Source: Caloramator quimbayensis (GTDB taxonomy: Bacteria; Bacillota; Clostridia; Clostridiales; Caloramatoraceae). Taken from it: a DNA stretch of 64,000 nucleotides. Below are positions 54,407-63,838 of the stretch, piece after piece. The stretch spans positions 108,199 through 172,198 of the forward strand of contig NZ_FUYH01000006.1 of NCBI RefSeq assembly GCF_900167605.1, in the 5' to 3' direction. Numbering within the stretch: position 1 is the first letter of the stretch; every line of letters starts with the position of its first letter. The position numbers and the translations under genes were made by a program. The notes under the pieces are model-generated. The model worked only from the letters and a program-made list of their open reading frames with translations. It made no database searches and was not told the origin of the DNA.

Positions 54407-54502
54407 ATGTAAGAAACTTTTTATTCTAATTTTCATATAATAAGATACAACTTTTAAATCCATATTTTGTCTATATAAAATTATATAAAGGGGGGATAGA
54501 TA

Positions 54503-56161
54503 GTGGACGGAAAAATAAAAGTAACAGTGTCTGATGGTAAAATAAAAGAATGCAATATTGGCAGTACAATTCTTGAGGTGTTAGGCAGCGGCAAAGAAAT
54601 AGGAGAGCCTTTGATTGCATTAGTTGACGGAGAGGTTCAGGAACTGTCCAAAAGGCTTCATTATGACGTTACGCTTACCCCGATTAATATTTTTAATCCC
54701 CTTGGCCTTAGAACTTATCTAAGAAGTTTAACTTTTGTTTTAATAAGGGCAGTTGAAGATGTTTTAAAAGGAGCGAGGGTTACTATTGAGCATTCATTAA
54801 GTAAAGGATTATATGGTGAAATACATTATAATAGAAGAATAAATAAAGATGATATTAATTTAATTAAAAAAAGAATGTTTGAAATTGTTGAAACGGATGA
54901 GCCGATAGAAAAAATAAAGGTAAAAAAAGAAGAAGCAGTTAGAATATTTAAAGATTATGGTATGGAAGATAAACTAAGACTTCTTAAATATATTGAGTTT
55001 CCTTATATTAATCTTTATAAATGTGGGTATCTTTATGATTATTTTTATGGTCCGATGGTACAATCAGCTGGTTATCTAAAAGTATTTGACCTGATATATT
55101 ATGATCCTGGATTTATATTATTGTATCCTTCCCAAGAAAATCCTCATATTGTACCTGAGTTTAAGGATCTTCCAAAACTTGCAAAAGTTTTTAAAGAAAC
55201 TGAAGACTGGTCTAAAATACATGGAGTATACGATGTAGGTCTTTTAAACGAAAAGGTAGAATCTCAAGAATTTAAAGATATTGTGCTTGTTGCTGAAGCA
55301 CTTCATGAAAAAAAGATTGCAAATATAGCAGATAAAATATATGAGAATAGAGACAGAATAAAGATAGTGTTGATTGCAGGTCCTTCATCATCAGGAAAAA
55401 CTACCTTTGCAAAGAGATTATCAATTCAATTGAAAGTTCTTGGTATGAAACCCTATGCAATTTCTTTAGATGATTATTTTGTAAACAGACAATATACTCC
55501 AAAGGATGAAAAAGGTAATTATGATTTTGAATCAATAAGAGCTTTAGATATAGATCTCTTTAATAAGAATCTATTGGATTTGTTAAATTACAAAGAGATT
55601 GAGCTGCCAAGTTTTAATTTTATAAAAGGGGAAAGAGAATGGCTGGGATATAAATATAAAATGGATAAGGATTCTATATTAATAATCGAAGGAATACATG
55701 GACTTAATGAAACACTTACAAGTTCTATTCCAAAGGAGAATAAATATAAAATATATATCAGCGCTTTAACTCAGCTTAATATAGATGATCATAATAGAAT
55801 TCCAACTACAGATGTGAGGCTTTTGAGAAGGATTGTAAGGGATAATATGAGCAGAGGAAGAGACGCTCAGGCAACTATCTTATCTTGGCCGCAGGTAAGA
55901 GAAGGAGAGGAGAAGAATATTTTTCCTTATCAAGAGGAAGCAGACATAATGTTTAATTCAACACTCGTGTATGAAATGAGTATATTAAAAAAGTATGCGG
56001 AGCCGCTGCTTAAAAATGTTGATGTTAAAAGCACAGCCTATATTGAAGCAAGAAGGCTGCTGCTATTTCTTTCATATTTTAAAGAATCATTAGATGATAA
56101 TATAATACCATTAAATTCTATTCTTAGGGAATTTATAGGAGGGAGCTGCTTTTATAATTAA
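54503..56161 (+). CDS. Nucleoside kinase with N-terminal TGS/ThrRS-like domains
   Basis: 552 aa. The first 70 residues resemble a TGS domain (VTVSDGKIKECNIGSTILEVLGSG). The next 200 resemble threonyl-tRNA-synthetase editing-type folds (RAVEDVLKGARVTIEHSLSKGLYGEI). The C-terminal half is a uridine-kinase-like P-loop kinase, with AGPSSSGKTTFAKRL near residue 293, SLDDYFVNR, IIEGIHGLN and RRIVRDNMSRG. Annotated elsewhere as uridine kinase; the substrate is not proven. GTG start after GGGGGGAT. Confidence 0.88.
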   Translation: MDGKIKVTVSDGKIKECNIGSTILEVLGSGKEIGEPLIALVDGEVQELSKRLHYDVTLTPINIFNPLGLRTYLRSLTFVLIRAVEDVLKGARVTIEHSLSKGLYGEIHYNRRINKDDINLIKKRMFEIVETDEPIEKIKVKKEEAVRIFKDYGMEDKLRLLKYIEFPYINLYKCGYLYDYFYGPMVQSAGYLKVFDLIYYDPGFILLYPSQENPHIVPEFKDLPKLAKVFKETEDWSKIHGVYDVGLLNEKVESQEFKDIVLVAEALHEKKIANIADKIYENRDRIKIVLIAGPSSSGKTTFAKRLSIQLKVLGMKPYAISLDDYFVNRQYTPKDEKGNYDFESIRALDIDLFNKNLLDLLNYKEIELPSFNFIKGEREWLGYKYKMDKDSILIIEGIHGLNETLTSSIPKENKYKIYISALTQLNIDDHNRIPTTDVRLLRRIVRDNMSRGRDAQATILSWPQVREGEEKNIFPYQEEADIMFNSTLVYEMSILKKYAEPLLKNVDVKSTAYIEARRLLLFLSYFKESLDDNIIPLNSILREFIGGSCFYN

Positions 56162-56197
56162 TTTAGGATATATAAATTTTAATATTTAATGGTATTG

Positions 56198-56256
56198 ATG
56201 CCATGAATAGATTGCAAACGATATATACTTAATCTGTTTGCTTTCTTACATGGCAT
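56198..56256 (+). repeat. Nested inverted repeats in the kinase/amidase intergenic region
   Basis: Outer arms ATGCCATG (56198-56205) and CATGGCAT (56249-56256). Inner arms GCAAAC (56214-56219) and GTTTGC (56236-56241). Together they make an interrupted long hairpin, followed by TTTTAGTTTT. It could be an imperfect terminator of the kinase gene, a structured leader or a small RNA. Confidence 0.45.
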
Positions 56257-56329
56257 TTTAGTTTTATTTTAAATTTTAATACTGTATAATTAATATAAAG
56301 CAAAAATAATTTTTAAAGGTGATTTAATT

Positions 56330-57136
56330 ATGTTTAAAATTGCTTTGTGCCAAATTAAGGTTGAAGATGATTTTGAGAAAAATATTGATAAGGCTTATAA
56401 AAAGATAAATGAGGCGTCAAATAAAGGTGCAAAAATTGTTGCTCTCGGAGAAATGTTTAATTGTCCTTATAGTGGTAAATATTTTTCAAAATATGCAGAA
56501 GAAGAAAACAATAGTAAAACTTTAGATATGCTTAGGAATGTCAGCAGAGAAAAAGGAATATACATAATTGGAGGATCAATACCGGAAAAAGAAGAAGGCT
56601 CAATCTATAATACATCCTATGCTATTAACCCTGATGGTGAGATAATTGCAAAACATAGAAAGATACATTTATTCGATGTTGATATTGAAAATGGAATAAG
56701 GTTTTGTGAATCTGATTATCTTACAAAAGGAGAGAATATAACAGTATTTGATACTGAACATTTAAGAATTGGGATTTGCATTTGCTATGATATTAGATTT
56801 CCTGAGCTGATACGAAAAATGACTTTAATGGGAGCAAAGCTTATATTTGTTCCAGCAGCATTTAACATGACAACTGGACCTGCCCACTGGAATATACTAT
56901 TTAGAACCCGTGCCCTCGACAATCAAATATATATAGCAGGAATATCTCCTGCAAGGGACTATGAAGGTGTTTATACAGCCTATGGACATTCACTAGTTGT
57001 AAACCCATGGGGTGAAATTATTGCGCAGGCTGATGAAGGAGAAACAATAATCTATGCAGATATTGATATTAATTATATTGAAAAGATAAGAAAGGAATTG
57101 CCTCTTTTAAAACATAGAAGAATAGAGATTTATTAA
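56330..57136 (+). CDS. Carbon-nitrogen hydrolase (Nit/omega-amidase family)
   Basis: 268 aa. The catalytic triad is visible: Glu in ALGEMFN, Lys in KHRKIHLFD, Cys in ICICYDIRFPEL. The family marks AALIF-like KLIFVPAAFNMTTGPAHW and SLVVNPWGEI follow. The Nit2-like form probably hydrolyses alpha-ketoglutaramate or another omega-amide. A housekeeping-like single gene with RBS AAAGGTGA. The YitT gene follows after 25 bases. Confidence 0.9.
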   Translation: MFKIALCQIKVEDDFEKNIDKAYKKINEASNKGAKIVALGEMFNCPYSGKYFSKYAEEENNSKTLDMLRNVSREKGIYIIGGSIPEKEEGSIYNTSYAINPDGEIIAKHRKIHLFDVDIENGIRFCESDYLTKGENITVFDTEHLRIGICICYDIRFPELIRKMTLMGAKLIFVPAAFNMTTGPAHWNILFRTRALDNQIYIAGISPARDYEGVYTAYGHSLVVNPWGEIIAQADEGETIIYADIDINYIEKIRKELPLLKHRRIEIY

Positions 57137-57161
57137 AAAATATTATTATGGGGGGACTATT

Positions 57162-58013
57162 TTGTTTAAAAGAAACGATAAAATAAAAAGAATTATAATG
57201 GTTTTGATTGGAGCACTGATGTGTTCTATAGCATTAAATGCTTTTATAATTCCTCATAAACTTTTAAGCGGAGGAGTTTCAGGCATATCTATAATAATAC
57301 AATATTTAACAGGTATTTCAGCTGGATATTTGATATTTATTTTTAATATTCCTATATTTTTGCTTGGAATGAAAGAAGTAGATAGAGACTTTATTGTTTT
57401 CAGCCTAATTGGAATGATATCTTTTTCAATATTTTTAGTAGCTACAAAAAACTTAACTGAATATATAAAAATTAATGACATTCTTTTATCTGCAATATAT
57501 GGTGGAGTTGTAAATGGAATTGGTATGGGTATTACATTTAGAAACAGAGCTTCTCAGGGAGGTACAGATATAATAGCAGTTGCTGTAAAGAAGAAGTATG
57601 GAATAAATATATCGACAGTATCTTTTTCAATAAATGGTTTAATTGTATTATCTGGAGCTTTAATAAACAACTTTGAAGCTGCTTTGTATACACTTATTTC
57701 TATGTATATTGGTTATTATATAATGGATAAAGTTATTGAAGGATTTGACAGAAAAAAGATGCTTTTTATAGTAACAGAAAAAGAAAAAGAGGTATCAGAA
57801 GCAATAATGCAGGAAATCGGCAGAGGAATTACGCTAATATATGGGGAAGGTGCTTATACAGGAGATTCCAAAAAAATAATATATTGCATTGTAACCTCAA
57901 CTCAACTTGCTAAAACTAAAAAAATAGTTGAAGATATTGATGATAAGTCTTTTATGTCTATTATAGATGCTTCTGAAGTACACGGCAGAGGATTTAAAAG
58001 ACCGGCATTATAA
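57162..58013 (+). CDS. YitT family membrane protein
   Basis: 283 aa with five to six N-terminal helices (GALMCSIALNAFIIPHKLLSGGVSGISIIIQYLTG, GMGITFRNRASQGGTDIIAV). The cytoplasmic DUF2179 domain at the C terminus is IVTEKEKEVSEAIMQEIGRGITLIYGEGAYTG. TTG start at 57162 after GGGGGG. Transport function is assumed for the family but not shown. Confidence 0.9.
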   Translation: MFKRNDKIKRIIMVLIGALMCSIALNAFIIPHKLLSGGVSGISIIIQYLTGISAGYLIFIFNIPIFLLGMKEVDRDFIVFSLIGMISFSIFLVATKNLTEYIKINDILLSAIYGGVVNGIGMGITFRNRASQGGTDIIAVAVKKKYGINISTVSFSINGLIVLSGALINNFEAALYTLISMYIGYYIMDKVIEGFDRKKMLFIVTEKEKEVSEAIMQEIGRGITLIYGEGAYTGDSKKIIYCIVTSTQLAKTKKIVEDIDDKSFMSIIDASEVHGRGFKRPAL

Positions 58014-58046
58014 AGATAAGCCCTAATTTAAGGGCTTATCTTTTTT
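58013..58046. terminator. Terminator between convergent yitT-like and pssA genes
   Basis: AAGATAAGCCCT, loop AATTTA, AGGGCTTATCTT, then TTTT. It works for the plus strand and plausibly for the minus strand. Confidence 0.9.
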
Positions 58047-58545
58047 GTATCTTGATTTTACTTATCATAAGATATGATAGTATTACTATTAAAACAGCTG
58101 AAAAAAGATTATGCTTAATGAAATATATGTTTATTAAACAATCAACTGCGACTAATCCACCTGCAATTGTTATAGGTATTCCCATATAAACATTGTCAAA
58201 CTGTGTAACATTAAACCTTGCAAGCCTGTATGCTCCAGCGATAGGATAAAGAATAGTAATTATATAACCTATAATTCCAAACTGATTTAAAAATAAGTTC
58301 CAGCAAAGTACTGCAGGAGCAGCTCCAAATGAAACAAGATCTGAAAGGGAATCAAGCTCTTTTCCAAAGAGAGTTACTGCATCTAATTTCCTTGCTATTT
58401 TACCATCATATCTATCAACAATAACTGATAATAAAATCATTAATGATGCAAGTTTTGTATTATTAGTAAGTGTAAATAGTATTGAAAGCATACCAAAGGA
58501 TAAATTAGAAAAGGTTAGCAAACTTGGTATAATATTAAAATTCAT
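58036..58545 (-). CDS. pssA: CDP-diacylglycerol--serine O-phosphatidyltransferase
   Basis: 169 aa CDP-alcohol phosphatidyltransferase that makes phosphatidylserine from CDP-diacylglycerol. The motif DG-x2-AR-x8-G-x3-D-x3-D is complete (DGKIARKLDAVTLFGKELDSLSD). Membrane helices follow. RBS AGGAGGTGA. The serine specificity follows the short firmicute PssA form. The phosphatidylserine decarboxylase gene is not in the window. Confidence 0.92.
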   Translation of the reverse strand: MNFNIIPSLLTFSNLSFGMLSILFTLTNNTKLASLMILLSVIVDRYDGKIARKLDAVTLFGKELDSLSDLVSFGAAPAVLCWNLFLNQFGIIGYIITILYPIAGAYRLARFNVTQFDNVYMGIPITIAGGLVAVDCLINIYFIKHNLFSAVLIVILSYLMISKIKIQKR

Positions 58546-58945
58546 TATTTAATCACCTCCTACGATAGTTATACATTCTTACTATGTCTATAGTTAATAT
58601 AAGAACTTTCTTTGGCATATGACTTATATATTTATAATTACTTGCCATTTATATTGAGCTAAAAAATTTTTACTGAATAATCTATGGTTTTGAAAAAGTA
58701 CATGGTATGCCTTCTGCTTTGATTGAAATTTTTGACATAACTAATATTCTTTTATTATTTCTACATATTAGATATTATAACTATAAATAATATATTTTAC
58801 AAGGAATCTAAGGCTTAAATTAAATATATAATAAAAATTCTATAGAATTTAATTAGGTTTAAATAGATATCTTAACTTAAAAAATAAATAAAAGAATAAT
58901 AATTGTATTTAATGATGGAGAAAATAATTTTAGGAGGTTGATTAG
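58546..58945 (+). other. 400-base intergenic region with a 16-bp palindrome
   Basis: No gene can be supported here. Near the pssA side lies its own promoter region. TTGACA occurs at 58732-58737 with a TATTAT 15 bases later. A perfect palindrome AAATTCTATAGAATTT lies at 58835-58850, 96 bases before the CBS gene start. It could be the operator of that gene. Confidence 0.4.
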
Positions 58946-59377
58946 GTGAAAGTAAATGAATTTATGAGCAAAAATGTTATTTCAGTTGCTCCTGATACGT
59001 CAATTATTGAAATTGCAAGGATTATGAAGAATAATAATATTGGCTCGGTTCCTGTTGTTAAAGAGAGTAAAGTTATTGGAATCGTAACAGATAGAGACAT
59101 AGTTTTAAGAGATATAGCAGAGGGAAAAGATATAAAAAAAGTTACTGCAAAGGATGTTATGACTACAGGAGTTACAACCGCTACACCAGAAATGGATATA
59201 CATGAAGCTGCTAAAATAATGTCTGAAAAGCAGGTTCGAAGACTGCCAGTTGTAGAAAAAAATAACCAAATCGTTGGTATGCTTGCTCTCGGAGATATTG
59301 CTGTATATTCTAAACTTGAAGATGATGCAGGAGAGGCTTTAAGCGATATTTCTAAACCAACTAATACTATGTATTAA
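58946..59377 (+). CDS. CBS-pair domain protein
   Basis: 143 aa made only of two CBS motifs (MSKNVISVAPDTSIIEIARIMKNNNIGSVPVV, and then VMTTGVTTATPEMDIHEAAKIMSEKQVRRLPVV). Each is about 55 residues and ends in GIVTDRDIV or GMLALGDIA. It probably binds adenosine nucleotides as a small dimer. GTG start after AGGAGG. Monocistronic. Confidence 0.9.
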   Translation: MKVNEFMSKNVISVAPDTSIIEIARIMKNNNIGSVPVVKESKVIGIVTDRDIVLRDIAEGKDIKKVTAKDVMTTGVTTATPEMDIHEAAKIMSEKQVRRLPVVEKNNQIVGMLALGDIAVYSKLEDDAGEALSDISKPTNTMY

Positions 59378-59379
59378 TT

Positions 59380-59407
59380 AAAGTTCCTGCTATTGCAGGA
59401 ACTTTTT
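59380..59407 (+). terminator. Terminator after the CBS gene
   Basis: AAAGTTCCTGC, loop TATT, GCAGGAACTTT, then TT. A classic form. Confidence 0.9.
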
Positions 59408-59442
59408 GCATATGATAAAATTTATGCTTATGGGGGGATATT

Positions 59443-60327
59443 ATGAAAAAAGCAAGGCTTATATATAATCCGTATTCAGGAGACAGATCTTTTAGGATGA
59501 GACTTGATTTGGTTATTGATAAACTTCAAAGAGGCGGTTATGAGGTAATACCTCATAGAACAATGTCTGTGGAGGATATTTATTTAAGCATATCAAATTC
59601 TGATTACTGTGATTGTATTATCGTTTCGGGAGGAGACGGTACTATAAATCATGTAATAAATGCTATGCTGCAGAAGGATTTAGATGTTCCTATAGGTATA
59701 ATTCCATCAGGTACTTCTAATGATTTTGCAGCCCATTTAAACATACCAAAAAGGGTAAGTCATGCCTGTGATATAATATCTAATGGTAATATATTAGAAA
59801 TAGATGTGGGAAAGATAAATGAAAGGTATTTTGTTAATGTTGCTGCAGGAGGACTTTTGACGGATGTATCTCAAAAGATAGATATTAACCTAAAAAACAC
59901 TCTTGGCAAAATGGCTTATTATATTAAAGGAATTGAGCAGCTGCCTAATTTTAGAGCAATTCCTATAACAATAGAGCATGAAGATAATATTATTAATGAG
60001 ATGGTTTATTTATTTGTTATACTTAATGGTTCTACAGCAGGAGGATTCAAACTTGCTCCTGATGCGACTGCCCATGATGGAAAGCTGAATTTAATAGCCG
60101 TAAAATCCTGTAATTTGATGGAACTTTTTAATTTGTTTATCAAGATGCTCAAAGGTGAGCATCTTGAAAGCAGTAATATAATTTACTTGAAAGGCGAAAA
60201 ATTCAGCATAAAATGCAATGAAAATATAGAAACTGATATTGATGGAGAAACAGGACCGCTTTTCCCTCTTAACGTTTCAATATCAAATAAAAAACTGAAA
60301 GTGTTTACTCCAATTAACCATATTTAG
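59443..60327 (+). CDS. Diacylglycerol kinase-like lipid kinase (YegS/BmrU type)
   Basis: 294 aa. The kinase motif GGDGTINHVINAM is near residue 66, and GIIPSGTSNDFAAHLN follows. RARLIYNPYSGDRSF opens the catalytic domain; the rest is the beta-sandwich. It phosphorylates diacylglycerol or a related lipid. RBS GGGGGG. DgkB-type phospholipid recycling fits the pssA gene nearby. Confidence 0.9.
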   Translation: MKKARLIYNPYSGDRSFRMRLDLVIDKLQRGGYEVIPHRTMSVEDIYLSISNSDYCDCIIVSGGDGTINHVINAMLQKDLDVPIGIIPSGTSNDFAAHLNIPKRVSHACDIISNGNILEIDVGKINERYFVNVAAGGLLTDVSQKIDINLKNTLGKMAYYIKGIEQLPNFRAIPITIEHEDNIINEMVYLFVILNGSTAGGFKLAPDATAHDGKLNLIAVKSCNLMELFNLFIKMLKGEHLESSNIIYLKGEKFSIKCNENIETDIDGETGPLFPLNVSISNKKLKVFTPINHI

Positions 60328-60339
60328 AAATTTAAATTA

Positions 60340-60969
60340 TCATTTTGAGTTTGCGTATTTATTTTTGTAAAATAATTTCACATATGAATAAACTACAAAA
60401 ATAATTATAACAGCTATAACTATTACTTTATTATATTCTTTTAGAGTCTGCTTTATTAGAATAATATTATCTCCTGTAAGCCTTCCGGCCATTATTATAA
60501 TAGTGTTATGTATAATTGTCGCTATTCCTATAGATATAAAAGCAGAAATAGGGGGCAGCTGAAAAAGTCCTGCTGTAATAAATGTTAAAGAACCAATACC
60601 GGGAAGAAATTTATTTATGATTATTGCGAAAGAACCATATTTTTCAAACCACATCTCTGCTTTGTCTATCTTTCTAAGATTAAAATATTTTTCAATGAAC
60701 TTGTTTAAAAAAACTGATTTACTGAATTTGAAACCAATAAAATATAATAATAAACTGCTTACATATGTTCCAAGAAGAGTAGAAAAAGTTACAAAATAGA
60801 TATTTAAATAACCTTTACTTGTTAAATAGCCTTGAAAAATTGTTAAGGTATCTCCTGGGTAAGGAGGAAAGAGAATCTGAAGTACTGCATTAATAAATGA
60901 AAAAGCGTATACATAAAAGGGATTAGTTAATGCAGTACTTTTTATATATTCTAATAAATATTTTTCCAA
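60340..60969 (-). CDS. VTT (DedA-like) family membrane protein
   Basis: 209 aa with about five hydrophobic segments. The VTT-domain signature is visible: FPPYPGDTLTIFQGYLTSKG, then WFEKYGSFAIIINKFLPGIGSLTFITAGLFQLP. DedA-like proteins handle lipid-carrier flipping or envelope homeostasis. GTG 60978 is in frame, but TTG 60969 fits AAAGG better. It starts at the stop of the YgiQ gene on the same strand, so the two are coupled. Confidence 0.86.
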   Translation of the reverse strand: MEKYLLEYIKSTALTNPFYVYAFSFINAVLQILFPPYPGDTLTIFQGYLTSKGYLNIYFVTFSTLLGTYVSSLLLYFIGFKFSKSVFLNKFIEKYFNLRKIDKAEMWFEKYGSFAIIINKFLPGIGSLTFITAGLFQLPPISAFISIGIATIIHNTIIIMAGRLTGDNIILIKQTLKEYNKVIVIAVIIIFVVYSYVKLFYKNKYANSK

Positions 60970-60974
60970 AGTTA

Positions 60975-62792
60975 TCACCTTTTCCCTTTAGCTGCAGTTT
61001 TAACTTTTGGAGGAATAAGACATTTTTTTCCATAACCTATGAGATCCTGCCGTCCTGCTTTTATTAATGCTTTATAAACAAGAGAATAGTTTTTAGGATT
61101 CCTAAATTGTAAAAGGGCTCTTTGCATAGCTTTTTCTTCAGAAGTTTTAGGAACATAAACCTTCTCTCCTGTAAGAGGATTAATTTCGGTATAATACATA
61201 GCAGTTGAAAGACTGCCAGGAGTAGGATAAAAATCCTGTACCTGTTCTGGATTGTATCCCATTTCTTTAATATATAGAGCAAGTTCAATAGCAGCATTTA
61301 AATCGCTTCCAGGGTGGCTTGACATTAAATATGGTACGAGGTACTGATTAAGTCCAAATTTTTTGTTTGTTTCAAAATATTTTTCTTTAAATCTGTCATA
61401 AATTTTTCTTGAAGGTTTTCCCATAAGCTTTAAAACCTTATCGGATACATGCTCAGGCGCAACCTTCAATTGGCCGCTAATGTGATATTTAACAAGTTCA
61501 TTAAAAAACTCTCTGTTTTTATCATAAAGCAAATAGTCATATCTAATACCAGATCTTATAAAAACCTTTTTTATTCCTTCAATCTTTCGAACTTTTCTTA
61601 ATAAATTTAAATAATCTGAATGGCTTACTTCAAGATTAGCACAGGGTTCAGGAAATAAACATTGTCTATTTTTGCATACTCCATATTCTAATTGTCTCTT
61701 GCATGAAGGATTTTTAAAATTTGCTGTAGGTCCTCCTATATCATGAATATATCCTTTAAAATTAGGAAGCTTTGTTAAAGTTTCTGCTTCTTTTAATATT
61801 GATTCATCGCTCCTTGATTGAACTATCCTGCCTTGATGGAAATTAAGGGCACAGAAAGAACAGCCTCCAAAGCAGCCACGGTTTGATGTTATGCTGAATT
61901 CTACTTCTTTTAATGCAGGAACACCTCCCATTTTTTTATACATAGGATGAAAAGTCCTCTTGTAGGGGAGAGAGTATATTAAATCTAATTCCTCTGTATC
62001 TAAAGGGAAAGATGGAGGATTCTGAACAATATATTTTCCTCTGCATTCCTGAACGATTGTTTTTCCTCTGATTGGGTCCTGCTCTTCATATTGTGTTTTA
62101 AAAGCAGAAGCGTAAGATTTTTTATTGTCTGATACTTCTTTAACTGAAGGAATTAAAGTAAAATCCTTTAAATTATTGATATCATCTGCAACATAGCAGA
62201 TTCCTTTTATATCTTTTATTTCATTTATTTTTTTACCGTAGCTTAAAAGATTTGCTATTTCCATTATAGGTCTTTCACCCATACCATATATTAAAATATC
62301 GGCACTGCTGTCAATTAGAATAGGATTTCGTACTTTATCATCCCAATAATCGTAATGTGCAAAACGTCTAAGGCTTGCTTCTATGCCTCCTATAATAATT
62401 GGAATATTACCATAGGCTTCCCTAATTTTATTGCAATAAACTATAACAGCTCTATCAGGCCTAAAACCTGATTTCCCTCCAGGAGAATATGCATCATCGT
62501 GTCTTCTTTTTTTTGCAGCTGTAAAGTGGTTAACCATAGAATCGATGTTTCCTGAGGACAATAGGAAAGCAATTTTCGGTTTCCCGAGAACCATAAAACT
62601 ATCTTTATTTTTCCAATCAGGCTGTGGTATTATTCCAACTTTAAAACCCATAAATTCAAGTAATCTTGAAATTATTGCATGACCGAAGGAGGGGTGGTCT
62701 ACATATGCATCTCCAGAAACGAATATAAAATCAAGTTCATCCCATCCTCTTTTTTTCATATCTTCCTTACAAACGGGTAAAAATTCTGTCAC
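60975..62792 (-). CDS. YgiQ family radical SAM protein
   Basis: 605 aa. The N-terminal 280 residues are the YgiQ domain ([45 protein letters not shown]). The radical-SAM cluster is [18 protein letters not shown] near residue 315, and the C-terminal part ends with the family motif [12 protein letters not shown]. Function unproven; proposed radical chemistry on an unknown substrate. GTG start, RBS GAGGTG. It lacks the 80-100 residue extra tail of the E. coli form. Confidence 0.93.
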   Translation of the reverse strand: MTEFLPVCKEDMKKRGWDELDFIFVSGDAYVDHPSFGHAIISRLLEFMGFKVGIIPQPDWKNKDSFMVLGKPKIAFLLSSGNIDSMVNHFTAAKKRRHDDAYSPGGKSGFRPDRAVIVYCNKIREAYGNIPIIIGGIEASLRRFAHYDYWDDKVRNPILIDSSADILIYGMGERPIMEIANLLSYGKKINEIKDIKGICYVADDINNLKDFTLIPSVKEVSDNKKSYASAFKTQYEEQDPIRGKTIVQECRGKYIVQNPPSFPLDTEELDLIYSLPYKRTFHPMYKKMGGVPALKEVEFSITSNRGCFGGCSFCALNFHQGRIVQSRSDESILKEAETLTKLPNFKGYIHDIGGPTANFKNPSCKRQLEYGVCKNRQCLFPEPCANLEVSHSDYLNLLRKVRKIEGIKKVFIRSGIRYDYLLYDKNREFFNELVKYHISGQLKVAPEHVSDKVLKLMGKPSRKIYDRFKEKYFETNKKFGLNQYLVPYLMSSHPGSDLNAAIELALYIKEMGYNPEQVQDFYPTPGSLSTAMYYTEINPLTGEKVYVPKTSEEKAMQRALLQFRNPKNYSLVYKALIKAGRQDLIGYGKKCLIPPKVKTAAKGKR

Positions 62793-62959
62793 ATTATCAC
62801 CTCAATAATATTATTACCTAAAATAATATATAAAAAAGTAAAAAAAAACAACTCAATTGTTATAATGCATTAATAAATAAAAAAATGGTAAATAATTTGT
62901 TACTCAATGAATTAAATAAAAATAAAAACAAAAAATATAGAAGAAGGAGGAATAAAAAA

Positions 62960-63631
62960 ATGAAAAAAGTGTTTTTATTTAGCTGGTTTGTTTTTATTTT
63001 TTATTTTATTTATGCAATATTTATTATGAGAAATGCTACATATTTTGCTGCAAACTATCAATATGGTTCAAAGGGGCAGACTGTAATTCAAATACAAACA
63101 AAACTAAAAAATTGGGGATATTATGATGGCCCTATAGATGGCATATATGGATATAAGACCTATAGTGCTGTTAAATATTTTCAGCGAAAAAATGGATTAT
63201 ATCCTGATGGAGTTGTTGGTCCTAAAACCCTTGCTGCTTTAGGAATTAATGAAAGTAAAAGCTCAGGAAGCGACAGTTACAGCTCAAATCAACGATTGCT
63301 CTCAAGGGCAATTTCAGGTGAAGCGAGAGGAGAGCCCTATGTGGGTCAGGTAGCAGTTGGAGCAGTAATTATAAATAGGACGAGGGATCCTCGTTTCCCA
63401 AGTACAATTCCTGGTGTAATATATCAGCCAGGAGCTTTTACAGCAGTATCCGATGGTCAGATAAACTTAGAACCAGTAAGCAGTGCAGTCAAGGCATCTA
63501 CTGATGCTTTAAATGGATGGGATCCTTCTGGAGGAGCGGTGTTTTATTATAATCCAGAAAAAACAACTAATAAATGGATATGGTCACGCCCAGTCATAAA
63601 AGTTATAGGGAAACATGTATTTTGTAAATAA
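62960..63631 (+). CDS. sleB: Spore cortex-lytic enzyme-like protein (SleB/CwlJ hydrolase)
   Basis: About 223 aa. A signal or anchor at 1-33 (FLFSWFVFIFYFIYAIFIM) precedes a PGRP-type peptidoglycan-binding domain (GQTVIQIQTKLKNWGYYDGPIDGIYG, about 40-95). The hydrolase_2 domain follows (ISGEARGEPYVGQVAVGAVIINRTRDPRFP, ending KVIGKHVFCK). SleB hydrolyses cortex peptidoglycan at germination. The frame is open from 62885, but AAGGAGG at 62944-62950 fixes ATG 62960. No YpeB partner follows. Confidence 0.9.
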   Translation: MKKVFLFSWFVFIFYFIYAIFIMRNATYFAANYQYGSKGQTVIQIQTKLKNWGYYDGPIDGIYGYKTYSAVKYFQRKNGLYPDGVVGPKTLAALGINESKSSGSDSYSSNQRLLSRAISGEARGEPYVGQVAVGAVIINRTRDPRFPSTIPGVIYQPGAFTAVSDGQINLEPVSSAVKASTDALNGWDPSGGAVFYYNPEKTTNKWIWSRPVIKVIGKHVFCK

Positions 63632-63838
63632 ATTTAATAAAAATCATATAACAGAGATTTCGCACTTGAAAATTTTTAGGGCGATAAGCCCGTTGATTTA
63701 TAATGGTTAAGAAATAGTAAGTAGAAATTAGGTATTTTCCGATTTTTACTGGAAAATATAGAGAAAAAAATTGCATAAAGAAAGCATCCTTTTTATAATA
63801 GTTTTACCACAAACAAACATAAAAAGGATGCTGATGAA
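63632..63838 (+). other. Probable left end of the insertion element and transposase leader
   Basis: The 207 bases after sleB contain GGGC-GATAA-GCCC near 63679-63690 and the transposase leader. The exact element end cannot be found with only one end in the window. Base composition is like the neighbours. Confidence 0.4.
63771..63831 (+). promoter_or_regulatory. Transposase promoter inside an RBS-sequestering hairpin
   Basis: TTGCAT (63771-63776), 17 bases, TATAAT (63794-63799). A 13-bp inverted repeat GCATCCTTTTTAT (63784-63796) / ATAAAAAGGATGC (63819-63831) covers the RBS AAAGGA at 63824-63829. Start of transcription would be near 63806, in the loop, so the element's own transcript lacks the left arm. 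Confidence 0.65.
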
